From positions 94,331 to 158,330 of the forward strand of contig NZ_JAASQI010000011.1 of NCBI RefSeq assembly GCF_011762225.1: a DNA stretch of 64,000 bases, written 5' to 3'. This DNA is from Pseudochelatococcus lubricantis (lineage in GTDB: Bacteria; Pseudomonadota; Alphaproteobacteria; Rhizobiales; Beijerinckiaceae). Numbering within the stretch: position 1 is the stretch's first letter; each line of letters starts with the position of its first letter. The position numbers and the translations under genes are program-made. Under the pieces are notes generated by a model. The model was not told the DNA's origin. It was given only the letters and a program-made list of their open reading frames with translations, and did not search any database. This document shows positions 36,025 through 45,536 of this stretch, piece by piece.

Positions 36025-37086
36025 CTATTGCGGACGGGCGCCTTCCCACGCGCGCTGCAGCAGGGCGCGGATGGCGTCCCGTTCGACGGGGCGCGGGTTC
36101 CAGTAGGGATTTTTCACCGCGAGGTCGGCGGCCCGGTCGAGATCGGCTTTGGCGAGTCCGAGGTCTCTCAGCGCCAGCGGAGCGCCGAGCGCCGCCGCAA
36201 AGTCGTAAAGCCCGCCGCTGACCGAACCGCCGAAGAGTTCCGCGACCGGCGCGAGTTCCCGCGCCGCCGCCCCGGCGTTGTAGGCGGCGGAGTGCGGCAG
36301 CAGGACCGCGTGGGTCTCGGCATGCGGCAGGTCGAAGCTGCCGCCGAGTGTGTGGCAAAGCTTGTGGTGCAGCGCCATGCCTACGGCGCCCAGCACGGTG
36401 CCGCAAAGCCACGAGCCGAACTGCGTGCTCTCGCGCGCGGCGAGATTGCCCGGATCGGCCACGACCCGCGGCAGCCCCTCCCTGAAGGCGCGGAGGCCGC
36501 CCAGCGCGAGCTGGTCCGACAGCGGATTGGCGTCGCGTGCATAGAGCGCCTCGACCGCATGCGCCATGGCGTTGAGCCCGCTGGTGACGGTCAGCCCGAC
36601 GGGCAGCGTCGCCACGAGTTCGGGGTCGTAAAGGATCACCTCCGGCTGGACCTTCGGCGAGCGCAGGGTTTCCTTGACACCGTTCGCCGTCTGGCCCAGC
36701 ACGGGCGTCGCCTCGGAGCCCGCGTAGGTCGTCGGCAGCACGATCTGCGGCAGGTCCGTGCGCAGGGCAATCGCCTTGCCGAGCCCGATGGTGGAGCCGC
36801 CGCCGATGGCGACGATGCAATCGGCGCCCCGGGCGGCCTCGACGGCCGCCTCGGTGATCTCGACGGGCGTATGCATCGCCGCCCGGCTGAACAGCCCGTG
36901 CGCGAGCGCGCCGAGTTGCGCGCATATCGCCTCGCCCTGCGCGGCCTGCTGGGGCGTCGTCAGCACCAGCGCACGGGACAGGCCGAGCGTCACGACCTCG
37001 GCGCCGATCCCGGCGCGGACGCCTGCACCGAGGCACACGCGCACCGGCGGATGTCCGGGCTCGAAGCCCGCATGGAACGTCCGCAT
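36025..37086 (-). CDS. Maleylacetate reductase
   Basis: Iron-type alcohol dehydrogenase family protein, 353 residues, reducing maleylacetate to beta-ketoadipate with NADH. IGGGSTIGLGKAIAL is the dinucleotide motif (about residue 90); metal-region segments are SGLNAMAHAVEALYA and HHKLCHTLGGSFDLPHAETHAVLLPH. It starts three bases after the monooxygenase stop and precedes the hydroxyquinol dioxygenase gene, the standard partner. Confidence 0.93.
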   Translation of the reverse strand: MRTFHAGFEPGHPPVRVCLGAGVRAGIGAEVVTLGLSRALVLTTPQQAAQGEAICAQLGALAHGLFSRAAMHTPVEITEAAVEAARGADCIVAIGGGSTIGLGKAIALRTDLPQIVLPTTYAGSEATPVLGQTANGVKETLRSPKVQPEVILYDPELVATLPVGLTVTSGLNAMAHAVEALYARDANPLSDQLALGGLRAFREGLPRVVADPGNLAARESTQFGSWLCGTVLGAVGMALHHKLCHTLGGSFDLPHAETHAVLLPHSAAYNAGAAARELAPVAELFGGSVSGGLYDFAAALGAPLALRDLGLAKADLDRAADLAVKNPYWNPRPVERDAIRALLQRAWEGARPQ

Positions 37087-37089
37087 GGC

Positions 37090-38298
37090 CTATACCGCCT
37101 TTTTCAGGAAGCCGGCGATCTGGCGATAGCTCGCGGCCACTTCCTCAAGCTCCTCCGCGGTAATCAGATCCTCGATCCGGTCCTCCGGCCCCTTGACGCG
37201 GGCGGCCGCGATGTCGAGGACGCGCTCCGGGCCCGATTTGCGGTTGTTGAGCACGACATTCGTCGTGACCGGGCGGCGCAGCGTCTCGTAGGCGAGGAGG
37301 CCCTCCGGCCCCGGCTGCGCGGCCAGCGCATCGGCAAGGGTCCGCGCATCGACGATGGCCTGCGAAGCACCGTTCGCGCCCATCGGATACATGGGATGCG
37401 CGGCATCGCCCAGAAGCGTGACCCGCCCCTGCGTCCACCACGGCAGCGGATCGCGGTCGATCATCGGATATTGCGTAATGCGCTGGGTATTCCTGAGGAG
37501 CGCCGGTATATCGATGTCCTGCATCCGGAATTCCTGAAACTCGGCGATGAAGTCGCGGTCGCCCTCCCGCGTCCAGTCCGCTTCTTCGGCGGCGCGCGGC
37601 TGGTCGTGGCGCACCTCGGCCACCCAGTTGATGAGCGCCTTGCCGTCACGCGCGGCGCGGCCGCTGATCGGATAGCAGACGAATTTAACGTCATGGTCGC
37701 CGGCGATGAACATGGTCCGCCCATCGGCGAAGGGCGCCTGCAGATTGGCGCCGCGCCACATCATCGTGCCTTCGTAATGCGCCGGCCCCTCGTCCGGATG
37801 AAGCTGCTGGCGTATCTTCGAGCGGAAGCCGTCCGCGCCGATGAGGAGATCGGCGTCGTGGACCGCGCCGTCGGCAAACGTCACCCGCACGCCGGCATCG
37901 TGCTGCGTGAAGCCGGCCACCGCCTTGCCGGTGGTCACCGCTTCCTGCCCAAAGCGCGCGCGAACCGTATCGAGCAGCAGGAACTGCAGTTCGCCCCGGT
38001 GGATCGAGTATTGCGGATACTCGAAGCCCGCCTCGACCGAACGGGGATCGGACTGGATCAGGTGGCCGAAGCGCGTGCGGTACTCAATGGCGCGGGTGCG
38101 GATCGCCATCTCGTCGAGCGCCTCGCCCAGCCCCAGCCCGTGCAGCACGCCGGCCGCGTGGGGCATGACGTTGATGCCCACGCCCAGCGGCTGCAGCGTT
38201 TCCACCGCCTCAAAAACCTGAACCGCATGGCCCTTCTCATGCAGGCACAGCGCGGCCGCGAGCCCGCCGATACCGGCGCCCGCAATAGCAATCTTCAT
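37090..38298 (-). CDS. FAD-dependent aromatic monooxygenase feeding hydroxyquinol
   Basis: Class A flavoprotein hydroxylase of 402 residues: GAGIGG at residues 7-12, LLIGADGFRSKIRQ (DG motif) and LLGDAAHPMYPMGANGASQAI. ATG 38298 was chosen; an upstream in-frame start would add an unconserved leader. First gene of the operon with maleylacetate reductase and hydroxyquinol dioxygenase, so its product should be hydroxyquinol or a direct precursor. Candidates are resorcinol, a dihydroxybenzoate, or a decarboxylating hydroxylation of a hydroxybenzoate; I cannot choose between them. Confidence 0.82.
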   Translation of the reverse strand: MKIAIAGAGIGGLAAALCLHEKGHAVQVFEAVETLQPLGVGINVMPHAAGVLHGLGLGEALDEMAIRTRAIEYRTRFGHLIQSDPRSVEAGFEYPQYSIHRGELQFLLLDTVRARFGQEAVTTGKAVAGFTQHDAGVRVTFADGAVHDADLLIGADGFRSKIRQQLHPDEGPAHYEGTMMWRGANLQAPFADGRTMFIAGDHDVKFVCYPISGRAARDGKALINWVAEVRHDQPRAAEEADWTREGDRDFIAEFQEFRMQDIDIPALLRNTQRITQYPMIDRDPLPWWTQGRVTLLGDAAHPMYPMGANGASQAIVDARTLADALAAQPGPEGLLAYETLRRPVTTNVVLNNRKSGPERVLDIAAARVKGPEDRIEDLITAEELEEVAASYRQIAGFLKKAV

Positions 38299-38718
38299 CG
38301 TGAAATCTCCGTTGACGGTTTCTCTTTTCCGCTGCGCCTTCATCGAAGGGCAGGGCGACGGCATCCTCGGCCACGATGTCCACGGGCGACGGGTCCGGCG
38401 CGGCGAATACGGCTCCCCGCTCGTGTCACGCCGCCCGAACCCCAGCCGGGAACAGGCCGCACGCTGGCGATCACGCCGGGGTGCACGAATTTCCTCCCAC
38501 TTTATTTTCGTTACATATAAAACAATAAGGTCACCTGACTATATTAGTCAAGCGACCTGATGAAAAATTTGAATTTCGCAACGGGATGCCGCTCCGGAAG
38601 GAGACGCCATCTGAGCATCTGTCTGATTATGAATATGTTTTCCGCAGACTGCCGCGTGTTTTCCGACAGGGTCCGTAGCCGGCCGGTATCGATGGCGGGC
38701 GCGAAAGGGTGTGCCGCC
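38299..38718. other. Intergenic region between monooxygenase and MarR genes
   Basis: 420 bases without a supported gene. It contains the palindrome TGACTA-TAT-TAGTCA at 38536-38550 in an AT-rich stretch, a candidate operator for the downstream minus-strand operon, and GC-rich sequence either side in which I see nothing further. Confidence 0.55.
38536..38550. promoter_or_regulatory. Palindromic candidate operator of the hydroxyquinol operon
   Basis: TGACTA-TAT-TAGTCA, perfect six-base arms around a three-base centre, within AT-rich promoter-like DNA upstream of the flavoprotein monooxygenase operon. The neighbouring MarR gene is the likely source of its ligand protein. No second copy was found in the window. 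Confidence 0.5.
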
Positions 38719-39201
38719 TTACAGGTCGAGCGTGGCGAACCGCGCCCCATAGCCTGTCAGGCCGGCGACGATGGCGTTCATGGCCGTCTCGCCGAGTTCC
38801 GCACGCATCTCGGCTTCGGCGATGTCGACGGCGGTGCGAAACGCTTCGAGCCATTCGATTCCGGTCGGGGTGAAGACGATGAGCCGGGCGCGGCGATCGC
38901 TCGGGTCCTCGGTGCGGTCGACAAGGCCGAGATTCGCGCATTGATCGACAAGCTCGCCCATGGCCTGCTTGCTCATGGACGCGCGCCGCGCCAGTTCCGT
39001 CAGGCGCGTGCCGGCGATGTCGAGATTGCGCGTGAGGCTGATGTGCGCGATCCGTGCTTCGGTGTGGCCCTTCTCGCTCATGACTTCCAGAACCCGCGCT
39101 TCGAAGCGGCGTACGGCGTTGTTGAGGAGGCGCCCGATGTTGGCATGCCGCCAGGCCGTGCCGGCGCGTTCGGTCAGTTCCTCCGTCATCTGGACTGTCA
39201 C
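38719..39201 (-). CDS. MarR-family regulator of the hydroxyquinol operon
   Basis: Winged helix-turn-helix protein of 160 residues. The core LTELARRASMSKQAMGELVDQCANLGLVDRTEDPSDRRARL carries the recognition helix and wing with the DPSDRR motif. It lies upstream of the monooxygenase/maleylacetate reductase/dioxygenase/MFS operon on the same strand, and the gap between them holds a perfect palindrome at 38536-38550. The effector is presumably the aromatic substrate. Confidence 0.85.
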   Translation of the reverse strand: MTVQMTEELTERAGTAWRHANIGRLLNNAVRRFEARVLEVMSEKGHTEARIAHISLTRNLDIAGTRLTELARRASMSKQAMGELVDQCANLGLVDRTEDPSDRRARLIVFTPTGIEWLEAFRTAVDIAEAEMRAELGETAMNAIVAGLTGYGARFATLDL

Positions 39202-39510
39202 TCCTCGGAAGCCGGGGCGGGGCGCGACCGTGGCGCCATCTCACCGGCGGTCCAGACCCCGTTTCCGGTCGTGCAAAGAAGATTCACGCCGGCAGCTCCA
39301 GTTTCGACGTCATCGCCCGTTCGATTTCCATGTCAGTCAGTGTGGAACTGATAGCCCGCCGTGCGCCCGTTCGCAACCGAATGCGTTCCCGTGCGGCGAT
39401 TGATACGCGCGGGTCCCGACCGACACCGTGACGATCGCCATTTGATTTCGTCCTCGTGCCGCAATAACGTGCCGGCATAGCCCCCGTTTCGCGGAAGACA
39501 GGAGAACGCC
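39202..39510. other. Intergenic region between MarR and tautomerase-like genes
   Basis: 309 bases between divergent genes. No reliable open frame, operator or terminator was recognised, except the AGGAG at 39500-39504 that serves the TTG start of the downstream gene. Confidence 0.45.
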
Positions 39511-39843
39511 TTGCCGCTGCTCACGATCCATGTCGATCAGACAATCGAAACCGAACGGAAGGAAAGGCTTGCGGAGACGCTTCCGTCTGTTCGCGACCTG
39601 CTGTGCCGCGAATTCAATGTCGACGCCTCCTTTTGCCAGCTTGCGGTCATCGAGGTCCGTGGGCTGGCGGACCAGGCACGGATCGCGGTGGAAATCCGCC
39701 TGCTGCCCAAGCCTGAGCGCACGCGCGACCTGATCATCTCGGCCTGTGAAAAACTGCGCGGCATCCTGCTGGAAGCGACCGGCGAACGGGCCGCCATCCG
39801 GGCGTTCACGCTCGATCCCGACGCCTACATCGTGCTTCGGTAG
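39511..39843 (+). CDS. Small tautomerase-superfamily-like protein, TTG start
   Basis: Protein of 110 residues opening M-P-L-L-T-I-H-V, with proline directly after the initiator methionine as in tautomerases and 5-carboxymethyl-2-hydroxymuconate isomerase, where Pro1 is the catalytic base. The TTG at 39511 has AGGAG at ideal spacing (39500-39504). Arg residues follow in the second half (LPKPERTRDL). Function is unassigned; it could isomerise an aromatic ring-cleavage intermediate. Confidence 0.65.
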   Translation: MPLLTIHVDQTIETERKERLAETLPSVRDLLCREFNVDASFCQLAVIEVRGLADQARIAVEIRLLPKPERTRDLIISACEKLRGILLEATGERAAIRAFTLDPDAYIVLR

Positions 39844-39898
39844 GTCGGGGTATCGTCGCGCTTCATCCAGGTCCGGGCGGCCTGGCAGGGCCTGTCCA

Positions 39899-40666
39899 TC
39901 ACGAGGCAGCGAGCGGCGTTGACGCCTCCCGCTGCGCGCCGGCTCCGTGGCCGACGCCGATGTACGTCTCCGTCACGCGGGGGTTGGCAGCCACTTCCCG
40001 CGCCGGCCCTTCCAGCGCGACAGTGCCGGTTTCCAGCACATAGGCATAATCGGCCACCGACAGTGCGGCGCGCGCGTTCTGCTCCACCAGCAGCACTGAC
40101 ATGCCCCTGTCCCGCAGGGATGCGACGGCCTCCAGCACCTCGCGGACGATGCGCGGGGCGAGGCCGAGGCTCGGCTCGTCCAGCATCAGCAGCTTCGGCC
40201 GCGCCATCAGCGCGCGGGCGAGGGCCAGCATCTGCCGCTCGCCGCCCGACAGCGTGCGCGCCTGCTGGGCGTGACGCTCCCGAAGGCGTGGAAAGAGCGT
40301 GTACATGGCGTCGAGGTCGCGGGCGCGGCTGTCGTCGCGCACATGGCGGCGGCTGTAGCCGCCGAGCAGCAGATTGTCCGCCACGCTCATCTGCGCGAAC
40401 AGCTCGCGCTTCTCCGGCACGAGGCAGAGGCCCGCGCCGACGCGCGCCTCCACCTTCGCCTGCATCACCTCCTGCCCGGCATAGACGATCCGGCCGCGGC
40501 TCGGCAGGAGGCCCATGACGGCGTTGAGCAGCGTGGACTTGCCAGCGCCGTTCGGCCCGATGACGGTGACGATGCGCCCTTCCGGAATGGCGAGGCCGAC
40601 GCCCGAAATGGCCTCCACCTTGCCATAGGCGACGGTGAGGTTTTCCACCTTCAGCAGCAGGGTCAT
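39899..40666 (-). CDS. Liv-type ABC ATPase (LivF family), second importer
   Basis: Nucleotide-binding subunit of 255 residues. Walker [10 protein letters not shown], signature LSGGERQMLALARALM and Walker B LLMLDEPSLGLAP. It ends the four-gene minus-strand importer operon that begins next to the hpaR-like regulator. It overlaps the upstream fused permease/ATPase gene by four bases. Confidence 0.93.
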   Translation of the reverse strand: MTLLLKVENLTVAYGKVEAISGVGLAIPEGRIVTVIGPNGAGKSTLLNAVMGLLPSRGRIVYAGQEVMQAKVEARVGAGLCLVPEKRELFAQMSVADNLLLGGYSRRHVRDDSRARDLDAMYTLFPRLRERHAQQARTLSGGERQMLALARALMARPKLLMLDEPSLGLAPRIVREVLEAVASLRDRGMSVLLVEQNARAALSVADYAYVLETGTVALEGPAREVAANPRVTETYIGVGHGAGAQREASTPLAAS

Positions 40667-42426
40667 ACCGCCCCTCCGAGATATGCTTCGAGCACGGCGG
40701 GGTCGTTCTGCACGGCGCCCGGGACGCCGCTGGCGATGGGACGGCCGAACTCCATGACCACGAGGCGGTCCACCAGGTTCATCACGAAATCCATGTCGTG
40801 CTCGACGATGAGGATGCTCATGCCTTCGGCGCGCAGGCTGTCCAGCAGGGCGGCGAGCGCCTGCTTCTCGTGATAGCGCAGGCCGGCAGCGGGCTCATCC
40901 AGCAGCAGCACGACAGGGTCGGAGGCAAGCGCGCGGGCGATTTCCACGATGCGCTGCTGGCCGAGCGCGAGGCTGCCCGCCGGCACGTTCCGGCTGTCGG
41001 CGAGGCCGACACGTTCGAGCTGGCGCAGCGCCTCCGCCAGCAGCGCGCCTTCCTCCTTCCTGTCCAGCCGGAGAATGGCGGAGAGGATGCCCTTGCGGCT
41101 GCGCATGTGGGCGCCCAGCGCCACGTTCTCCAGCACAGACATGTCGCCGCGCAGCTGCACGTGCTGGAAGGTGCGGGCGAGGCCGAGGCGGGCAATGGCG
41201 CGGGAGGTGAGCCCGTTCGCCGCCCGTCCGAGGACGCTGATCGCGCCGCCCGTCAGCGGCAGGACGCCGCTCAGCAGGTTGAACAGCGTGCTCTTGCCTG
41301 CGCCGTTGGGGCCGATGACGCCGAGAATCTCGCCCGCCTTCAGCGTGAACGATACCTCGTTCACCGCCACGAGGCCGCCGAAGCGCCGCACGACCTTGTC
41401 GGCGACGAGTACCGTTTCCCCGCGTGCCGGCCGATCGCGCATCGGCAGAGAGGGCGCGTCGTCCGGCACCTTCAGCGGCTCCGGCGCCGGCAGCCGCCGC
41501 GTCACGAAGGGCACGATGCCGGCGCGGGCGTTCTGCAGCAGAACGATGATGAGCACGCCGTAGGCGACGATCTCGATCGCGCCGCTCACGCCGAGGACGC
41601 GGGCTGCGACGTCCTGCAGCACATCGCGCAGCACCACCATGACGCCCGCGCCAACCACCGCGCCCGCGAGCTGGCCGACACCCCCCACAACGGCCATGAA
41701 CAGATATTCGATGCCGACGTTGAGGCCGAAGGGCGTGGGGTTCACGAAGCGCACCAGATGGGCATAGAGCCAGCCGGAAGCCGCGGCGAGCAAGGCCGCG
41801 TGGACGAAGATCGCGACCTTGAGGCGAGTGGTGTCTACGCCGAAGGCCTCCGCCATTGTGCTGCGTCCGCGTAGGCAGCGGATGGCCCGCCCGGCGCGCG
41901 AGCCGAGCAGGTTGTGCACCGACAGAAGCCCCAGCAGCACGAAGATCCAGATGAGGAACGAGAAGCTGCGGGCGTCGTCGAGCACGACGCCGAACAGGCT
42001 CACCGCCGGCAGGCCGGTGATGCCGTCGTGCGCGCCCAGCACCGGCAGGTTGCCCACGAGATAGTAGAGGCTGAGGCTCCAGGCGATGGTGCTGAGCGGC
42101 AGGTAATGGCCGGACAGGCGCAGCGTCACCGCGCCGATGGCGAGGGCGCAGGCCGCGGCCGCGAACAGGCCGAGCGGCAGCGCGAACCACGGCGAGAAGC
42201 CCCAGGCCGTCGTCGCATAGGCGGTTGCGTAGGCGCCGATGCCGACGAAGGCGGCCTGGCCGAAGGAGGTGAGGCCGCCGATGCCGGTGAGCAGCACGAT
42301 GCCGAGGGTGGCGAGACTGCCGAGGCCGATGTAGTTGAGCAGCGTCACGTAATACTCGGGCAGGACGAACGGGGCAGCCGCCAGCGCTAACAGGAAGACG
42401 ACGAGCAGTGTTGTGCGGATGGTCAT
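40663..42426 (-). CDS. Fused Liv-type permease and ATPase (LivM-LivG)
   Basis: Single 587-residue polypeptide. Residues about 1-305 form a LivM-type permease ([26 protein letters not shown] near residue 45; [22 protein letters not shown] near 265). After a linker rich in Pro, residues about 335-585 form a LivG ATPase ([43 protein letters not shown]). Such fusions occur in some alphaproteobacteria. ATG 42426 overlaps the end of the LivH-type gene; longer in-frame readings upstream run antiparallel to nothing conserved and are rejected. Confidence 0.9.
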   Translation of the reverse strand: MTIRTTLLVVFLLALAAAPFVLPEYYVTLLNYIGLGSLATLGIVLLTGIGGLTSFGQAAFVGIGAYATAYATTAWGFSPWFALPLGLFAAAACALAIGAVTLRLSGHYLPLSTIAWSLSLYYLVGNLPVLGAHDGITGLPAVSLFGVVLDDARSFSFLIWIFVLLGLLSVHNLLGSRAGRAIRCLRGRSTMAEAFGVDTTRLKVAIFVHAALLAAASGWLYAHLVRFVNPTPFGLNVGIEYLFMAVVGGVGQLAGAVVGAGVMVVLRDVLQDVAARVLGVSGAIEIVAYGVLIIVLLQNARAGIVPFVTRRLPAPEPLKVPDDAPSLPMRDRPARGETVLVADKVVRRFGGLVAVNEVSFTLKAGEILGVIGPNGAGKSTLFNLLSGVLPLTGGAISVLGRAANGLTSRAIARLGLARTFQHVQLRGDMSVLENVALGAHMRSRKGILSAILRLDRKEEGALLAEALRQLERVGLADSRNVPAGSLALGQQRIVEIARALASDPVVLLLDEPAAGLRYHEKQALAALLDSLRAEGMSILIVEHDMDFVMNLVDRLVVMEFGRPIASGVPGAVQNDPAVLEAYLGGAV

Positions 42427-43463
42427 TCCTCTTCCTCCTCCGCGTGTCCCGCCGAGAAGCTGCGCCACATCAGGATGGGGATGATCAGGGCGAAGACGAG
42501 CACGTCCTTGAACGCGCTCGCGAAGAAGGACGAGCCGGATTCGAGCAGCCCCACCAGCACGGCGCCGAACGCCGCGAGCGGATAGGAGCCGAGCCCACCG
42601 AGGATGGCGGCGACGAAACCCTTGAGGCCGATGATGAAGCCGGTGTCGTAATAGATGGTGGCGAACGAACCGATGAGGATGCCGGACACGGTGCCGATGA
42701 GCGCGGCCAGCGAAAACGCGAGCAGGCCCGAGCCAGTGGTGCTGATGCCGACGAGGCGCGCGCCCACCTCGTTGAAGGCCGTGGCGCGCAGCGCCTTGCC
42801 GCTCAGCGTGGAGCCGAAGAACACGAACAGCGCGGCGATGAGCGCGAGCGTGATGGCGATGGTGAACAGCGCCTGGGCCGACAGGAAATAGGGGCCGAAC
42901 CGTAGCATTCCGTCGATCAGCGGCGCCACGCGCACACCCTCGGCGCCGAAGGCGATGAGCCCGAGGCCGGTGAGCACGAAATGCAGCGCCACCGCCACGA
43001 TGAGCAGCACCAGCACGGGAGCGCTGGCGAGCGGCTGGAAGGCCACACGATACAGGATCGGCCCGAGCGGCACGACGATGAGCAGCGTCAGCAGCACGCG
43101 GACGAACGCGCCCGACCCCTGCGGCGCGAGCGCGGCGACGAGGCCGAACACCGCGAGCGGCACGAGCACGTAAAGCGCGGCGGCGACAAGATGTGTGCGG
43201 GAGCGCGGCCCGCGCGCATAGGCCCACAGCTCCATGGCGGCGGCGATGACGCCGCCGGCCACCGCGATCAGGGCGGTGCCCGGCAGATGTCCCGCCTGCA
43301 GGCTCGCCATGGTGAGCGCGCCGTAGCTGACAAGCTCTCCCTGCGCGACCAGAATGACCCGCGTGACCGAGAAGACCATGACCAGGACAAGCGCCAGCAG
43401 GGCATAGACAGCACCCATGGTCAACCCGTCCTGGATAAGAAGCAATGCGATGATGGAATTCAT
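42423..43463 (-). CDS. Liv-type ABC permease (LivH family), enlarged
   Basis: Permease of 346 residues; LivH proteins usually have about 290. The signature [25 protein letters not shown] is in the first third. An additional hydrophobic segment (about residues 75-130, around [28 protein letters not shown]) explains most of the extra length. The C terminus ends in five glutamates. It couples to the fused LivM-LivG gene. Confidence 0.88.
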   Translation of the reverse strand: MNSIIALLLIQDGLTMGAVYALLALVLVMVFSVTRVILVAQGELVSYGALTMASLQAGHLPGTALIAVAGGVIAAAMELWAYARGPRSRTHLVAAALYVLVPLAVFGLVAALAPQGSGAFVRVLLTLLIVVPLGPILYRVAFQPLASAPVLVLLIVAVALHFVLTGLGLIAFGAEGVRVAPLIDGMLRFGPYFLSAQALFTIAITLALIAALFVFFGSTLSGKALRATAFNEVGARLVGISTTGSGLLAFSLAALIGTVSGILIGSFATIYYDTGFIIGLKGFVAAILGGLGSYPLAAFGAVLVGLLESGSSFFASAFKDVLVFALIIPILMWRSFSAGHAEEEEE

Positions 43464-43516
43464 GAAGGCTCCGGCGCGACAGGGAAAAGGGACGCAGGGC
43501 GGCGCGGACCGTGTCT

Positions 43517-44668
43517 TCAGTCGTCGACGGGCACGTAGACCCACTTGCCTCCGTCGACCCGCACGATGACGCTGGCGCGCCGGTCCGTGCCGTTGTGGTC
43601 GGTCGGCGTCAGGTTGAACACCGCCTCCGTGCCGATGAGTTCGCGCGCGTTCTCCATGGCGTCGCGCACGGCCGTCCGGAACTCCGCCGTGCCTGGCTTA
43701 GCGCTCTTGAGCGCCTGTTCGGCCCCGTGCCTGATGAGCAGGAAGGCATCCTGCGCGGTGGCGCCGAACAGCGAGCGGCTGTTGGGGCCGTGAACCTTCT
43801 CGTAAGCCTGGACGTATTCGGTGGCGACCGCCTTCACGGGGTTCGCGTCGGGAAGCTGCTCGGCCACCAGCGCGGGCGGGGTGGGCAGGAACGCCCCCTC
43901 CAGCGCCGCGCCGCCCACGCGCAGCACGTCGGAGTTGGCCATGCCCTGATTGATGTAGATGGCGCCGCCGTAGCCGAGCTTGCGCAGTTCCAGCACCGGC
44001 ATCACGCCTGGCGTGCCGGACGCGCCGATGATGACCGCGCCGGGATTGGCGGAGATGATCTTCAGCACCTGCGCGGTGACGCTGGTGTCCGTCCTGCCGT
44101 AGCGTTCGTCCGCGAGCACCGGCACGTTGCGGGCGGCAGCCTCCTTCTTGAACGTGCCGATGAAGGAATCGCCGAAGGAGTCGTTGAAGCCGATGAACGC
44201 CACCGAGCTGATCCCGGTCTTCGCGAGGTGGTCGAACACGCGCCCGGCCTGAATGTCCTCGCCGGCGGCGAGCTTGAACGACCAGCGCTTGTTGCCCTCC
44301 ACCGGGCTCGCGATGATGCCGGAACCAGCGAGGCTGATGCCGGGCGTCTTCGACGGGCCGAGCACTTCCAGCAGGGCGAGCGAGGTGGGCGTGACGCTGG
44401 GGCCGATGATGGCATCGACCTTGTGCTCGTCCACCAGCTTGCGGGCGGCGCGCACGGCGGCGCTGGGGTCGCTGGCGTCGTCCAGCACCACATAGCGCAC
44501 GGTCTCGTCGCCAATCTGCCTGGGCAGGAGGTCGATGGTGCTCTTTGCCGGGATGCCGAGCGACGCGGCCGGGCCGGTGAGCGAAAGAACGGCGCCGATG
44601 ACGATCTCGGCCTTTGCCGCGCTCGTTCCGAGCAGCACGGCGCACACGATTCCGACAATGGTTTTCAA
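43517..44668 (-). CDS. Liv-type ABC substrate-binding protein, second importer
   Basis: Periplasmic protein of 383 residues with signal peptide ([20 protein letters not shown]) and the type I binding fold ([20 protein letters not shown]). First gene of the importer operon, divergent from the hpaR-like gene across a region containing TTAAC-AA-GTTAA (44743-44754). By position it is likely to bind (hydroxy)phenylacetate or another aryl acid used by the hpa pathway. Confidence 0.88.
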   Translation of the reverse strand: MKTIVGIVCAVLLGTSAAKAEIVIGAVLSLTGPAASLGIPAKSTIDLLPRQIGDETVRYVVLDDASDPSAAVRAARKLVDEHKVDAIIGPSVTPTSLALLEVLGPSKTPGISLAGSGIIASPVEGNKRWSFKLAAGEDIQAGRVFDHLAKTGISSVAFIGFNDSFGDSFIGTFKKEAAARNVPVLADERYGRTDTSVTAQVLKIISANPGAVIIGASGTPGVMPVLELRKLGYGGAIYINQGMANSDVLRVGGAALEGAFLPTPPALVAEQLPDANPVKAVATEYVQAYEKVHGPNSRSLFGATAQDAFLLIRHGAEQALKSAKPGTAEFRTAVRDAMENARELIGTEAVFNLTPTDHNGTDRRASVIVRVDGGKWVYVPVDD

Positions 44669-44742
44669 GGTATCCTCCCTCCAGGATTATGCAGCGGCTC
44701 TTGCGGCCATGCCCTCTTTCTTCACGAGGCGCAGAAACAAAT

Positions 44743-44754
44743 TTAACAAGTTAA
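44743..44754. promoter_or_regulatory. Candidate HpaR operator 1 (transporter/hpaR divergent region)
   Basis: TTAAC-AA-GTTAA, perfect five-base arms. Related sites occur at 46425-46436 (TTAAC-AT-GTTCA) and 48724-48735 (TTAAC-AT-GTTAA). All three lie in promoter regions of the hpa/transporter cluster. Confidence 0.6.
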
Positions 44755-44870
44755 TTATATTCTGGCAACGGCATTTTTCGGCGGGACAGGTGACTTCGTG
44801 CCCTTCTGCGGGGTATTTTTCCGGAGTACATAATATGTTCAGCAATCTGGCCAGTGCAGCAGGAGACCCA

Positions 44871-45536
44871 ATGACCGACCCGATGTCCGCCGAAGCCCCG
44901 GAGACCGCCGCCGAGCCCGGCGCATCGGCGACCCGTGTGCGCCTGCGCGATTTCTCGAAGTCGCTTCCCATGTCGCTGCTGAAGGCGCGGGAAGCCGTCA
45001 TGCGGCATTTCCGGGCCAGCTTGCGGCGTTTCGGCATCACGGAGCAGCAGTGGCGTGTGCTGCGCGCGCTCACCGCCGTGGAGAGTATCGAGATATCGCA
45101 GCTCGCGGAAGTCACGTTTCTTCTGCCGCCCTCGCTTTCCCGCATCCTGAAGGATCTGGACGAACGGGGGCTGATTCTGCGGCGCGCTTCCGATACCGAC
45201 ATGCGCCGGGGGCTCGTCTCCATCTCGCCGCAGGGCCTGGAGCTGATCGAGCGGGCGGGCGTCGACTCCGAGGAAATATACGGTGAGATTACTGGACGCT
45301 TCGGCGCGGAGCGGCTGACGCTCCTGCATGCTCTCCTGAGGGAACTTGTCGACTGTCTGGACGGCGCGGCGATCGGCACGTCCGTCGAGGACGACACTGC
45401 AGTCGCGCCCGGGGCGGGCAAACGGCGGGGCCGGCCGCGCAAGGCGCCGGATGAGGCTGGCGGCGGCAGCGCCCGCTCGGGCAAGCCTGCGCCGGGGCGG
45501 CCGCGGATCAGCCCGTCCGGCCGGACGGATCGATAA
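44871..45536 (+). CDS. hpaR: HpaR-like MarR regulator with AT-hook-like C-terminal tail
   Basis: MarR protein of about 221 residues. The core (RVRLRDFSKSLPMSLLKAREAVM, then FGITEQQWRVLRALTAVESIEISQLAEVTFLLPPSLSRILKDLDERGLI) is that of HpaR/HpcR, repressor of homoprotocatechuate genes, normally about 150 residues. A basic, disordered-looking tail follows: GKRRGRPRKAP at 183-193 and PAPGRPRISP at 206-215, resembling two AT-hooks. ATG 44871 follows AGGAG by five bases; ATG 44835 would add 12 residues. The last 29 bases overlap the convergent AraC gene. Confidence 0.85.
   Translation: MTDPMSAEAPETAAEPGASATRVRLRDFSKSLPMSLLKAREAVMRHFRASLRRFGITEQQWRVLRALTAVESIEISQLAEVTFLLPPSLSRILKDLDERGLILRRASDTDMRRGLVSISPQGLELIERAGVDSEEIYGEITGRFGAERLTLLHALLRELVDCLDGAAIGTSVEDDTAVAPGAGKRRGRPRKAPDEAGGGSARSGKPAPGRPRISPSGRTDR

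Noticed and set aside
42427..43227. N-terminal extension of the LivM-LivG gene to about 850 residues
   Set aside because: The extension is out of frame with, but covers, the LivH-type gene, and is Arg-rich. The LivM start at 42426 with its ATGA overlap is the natural one.
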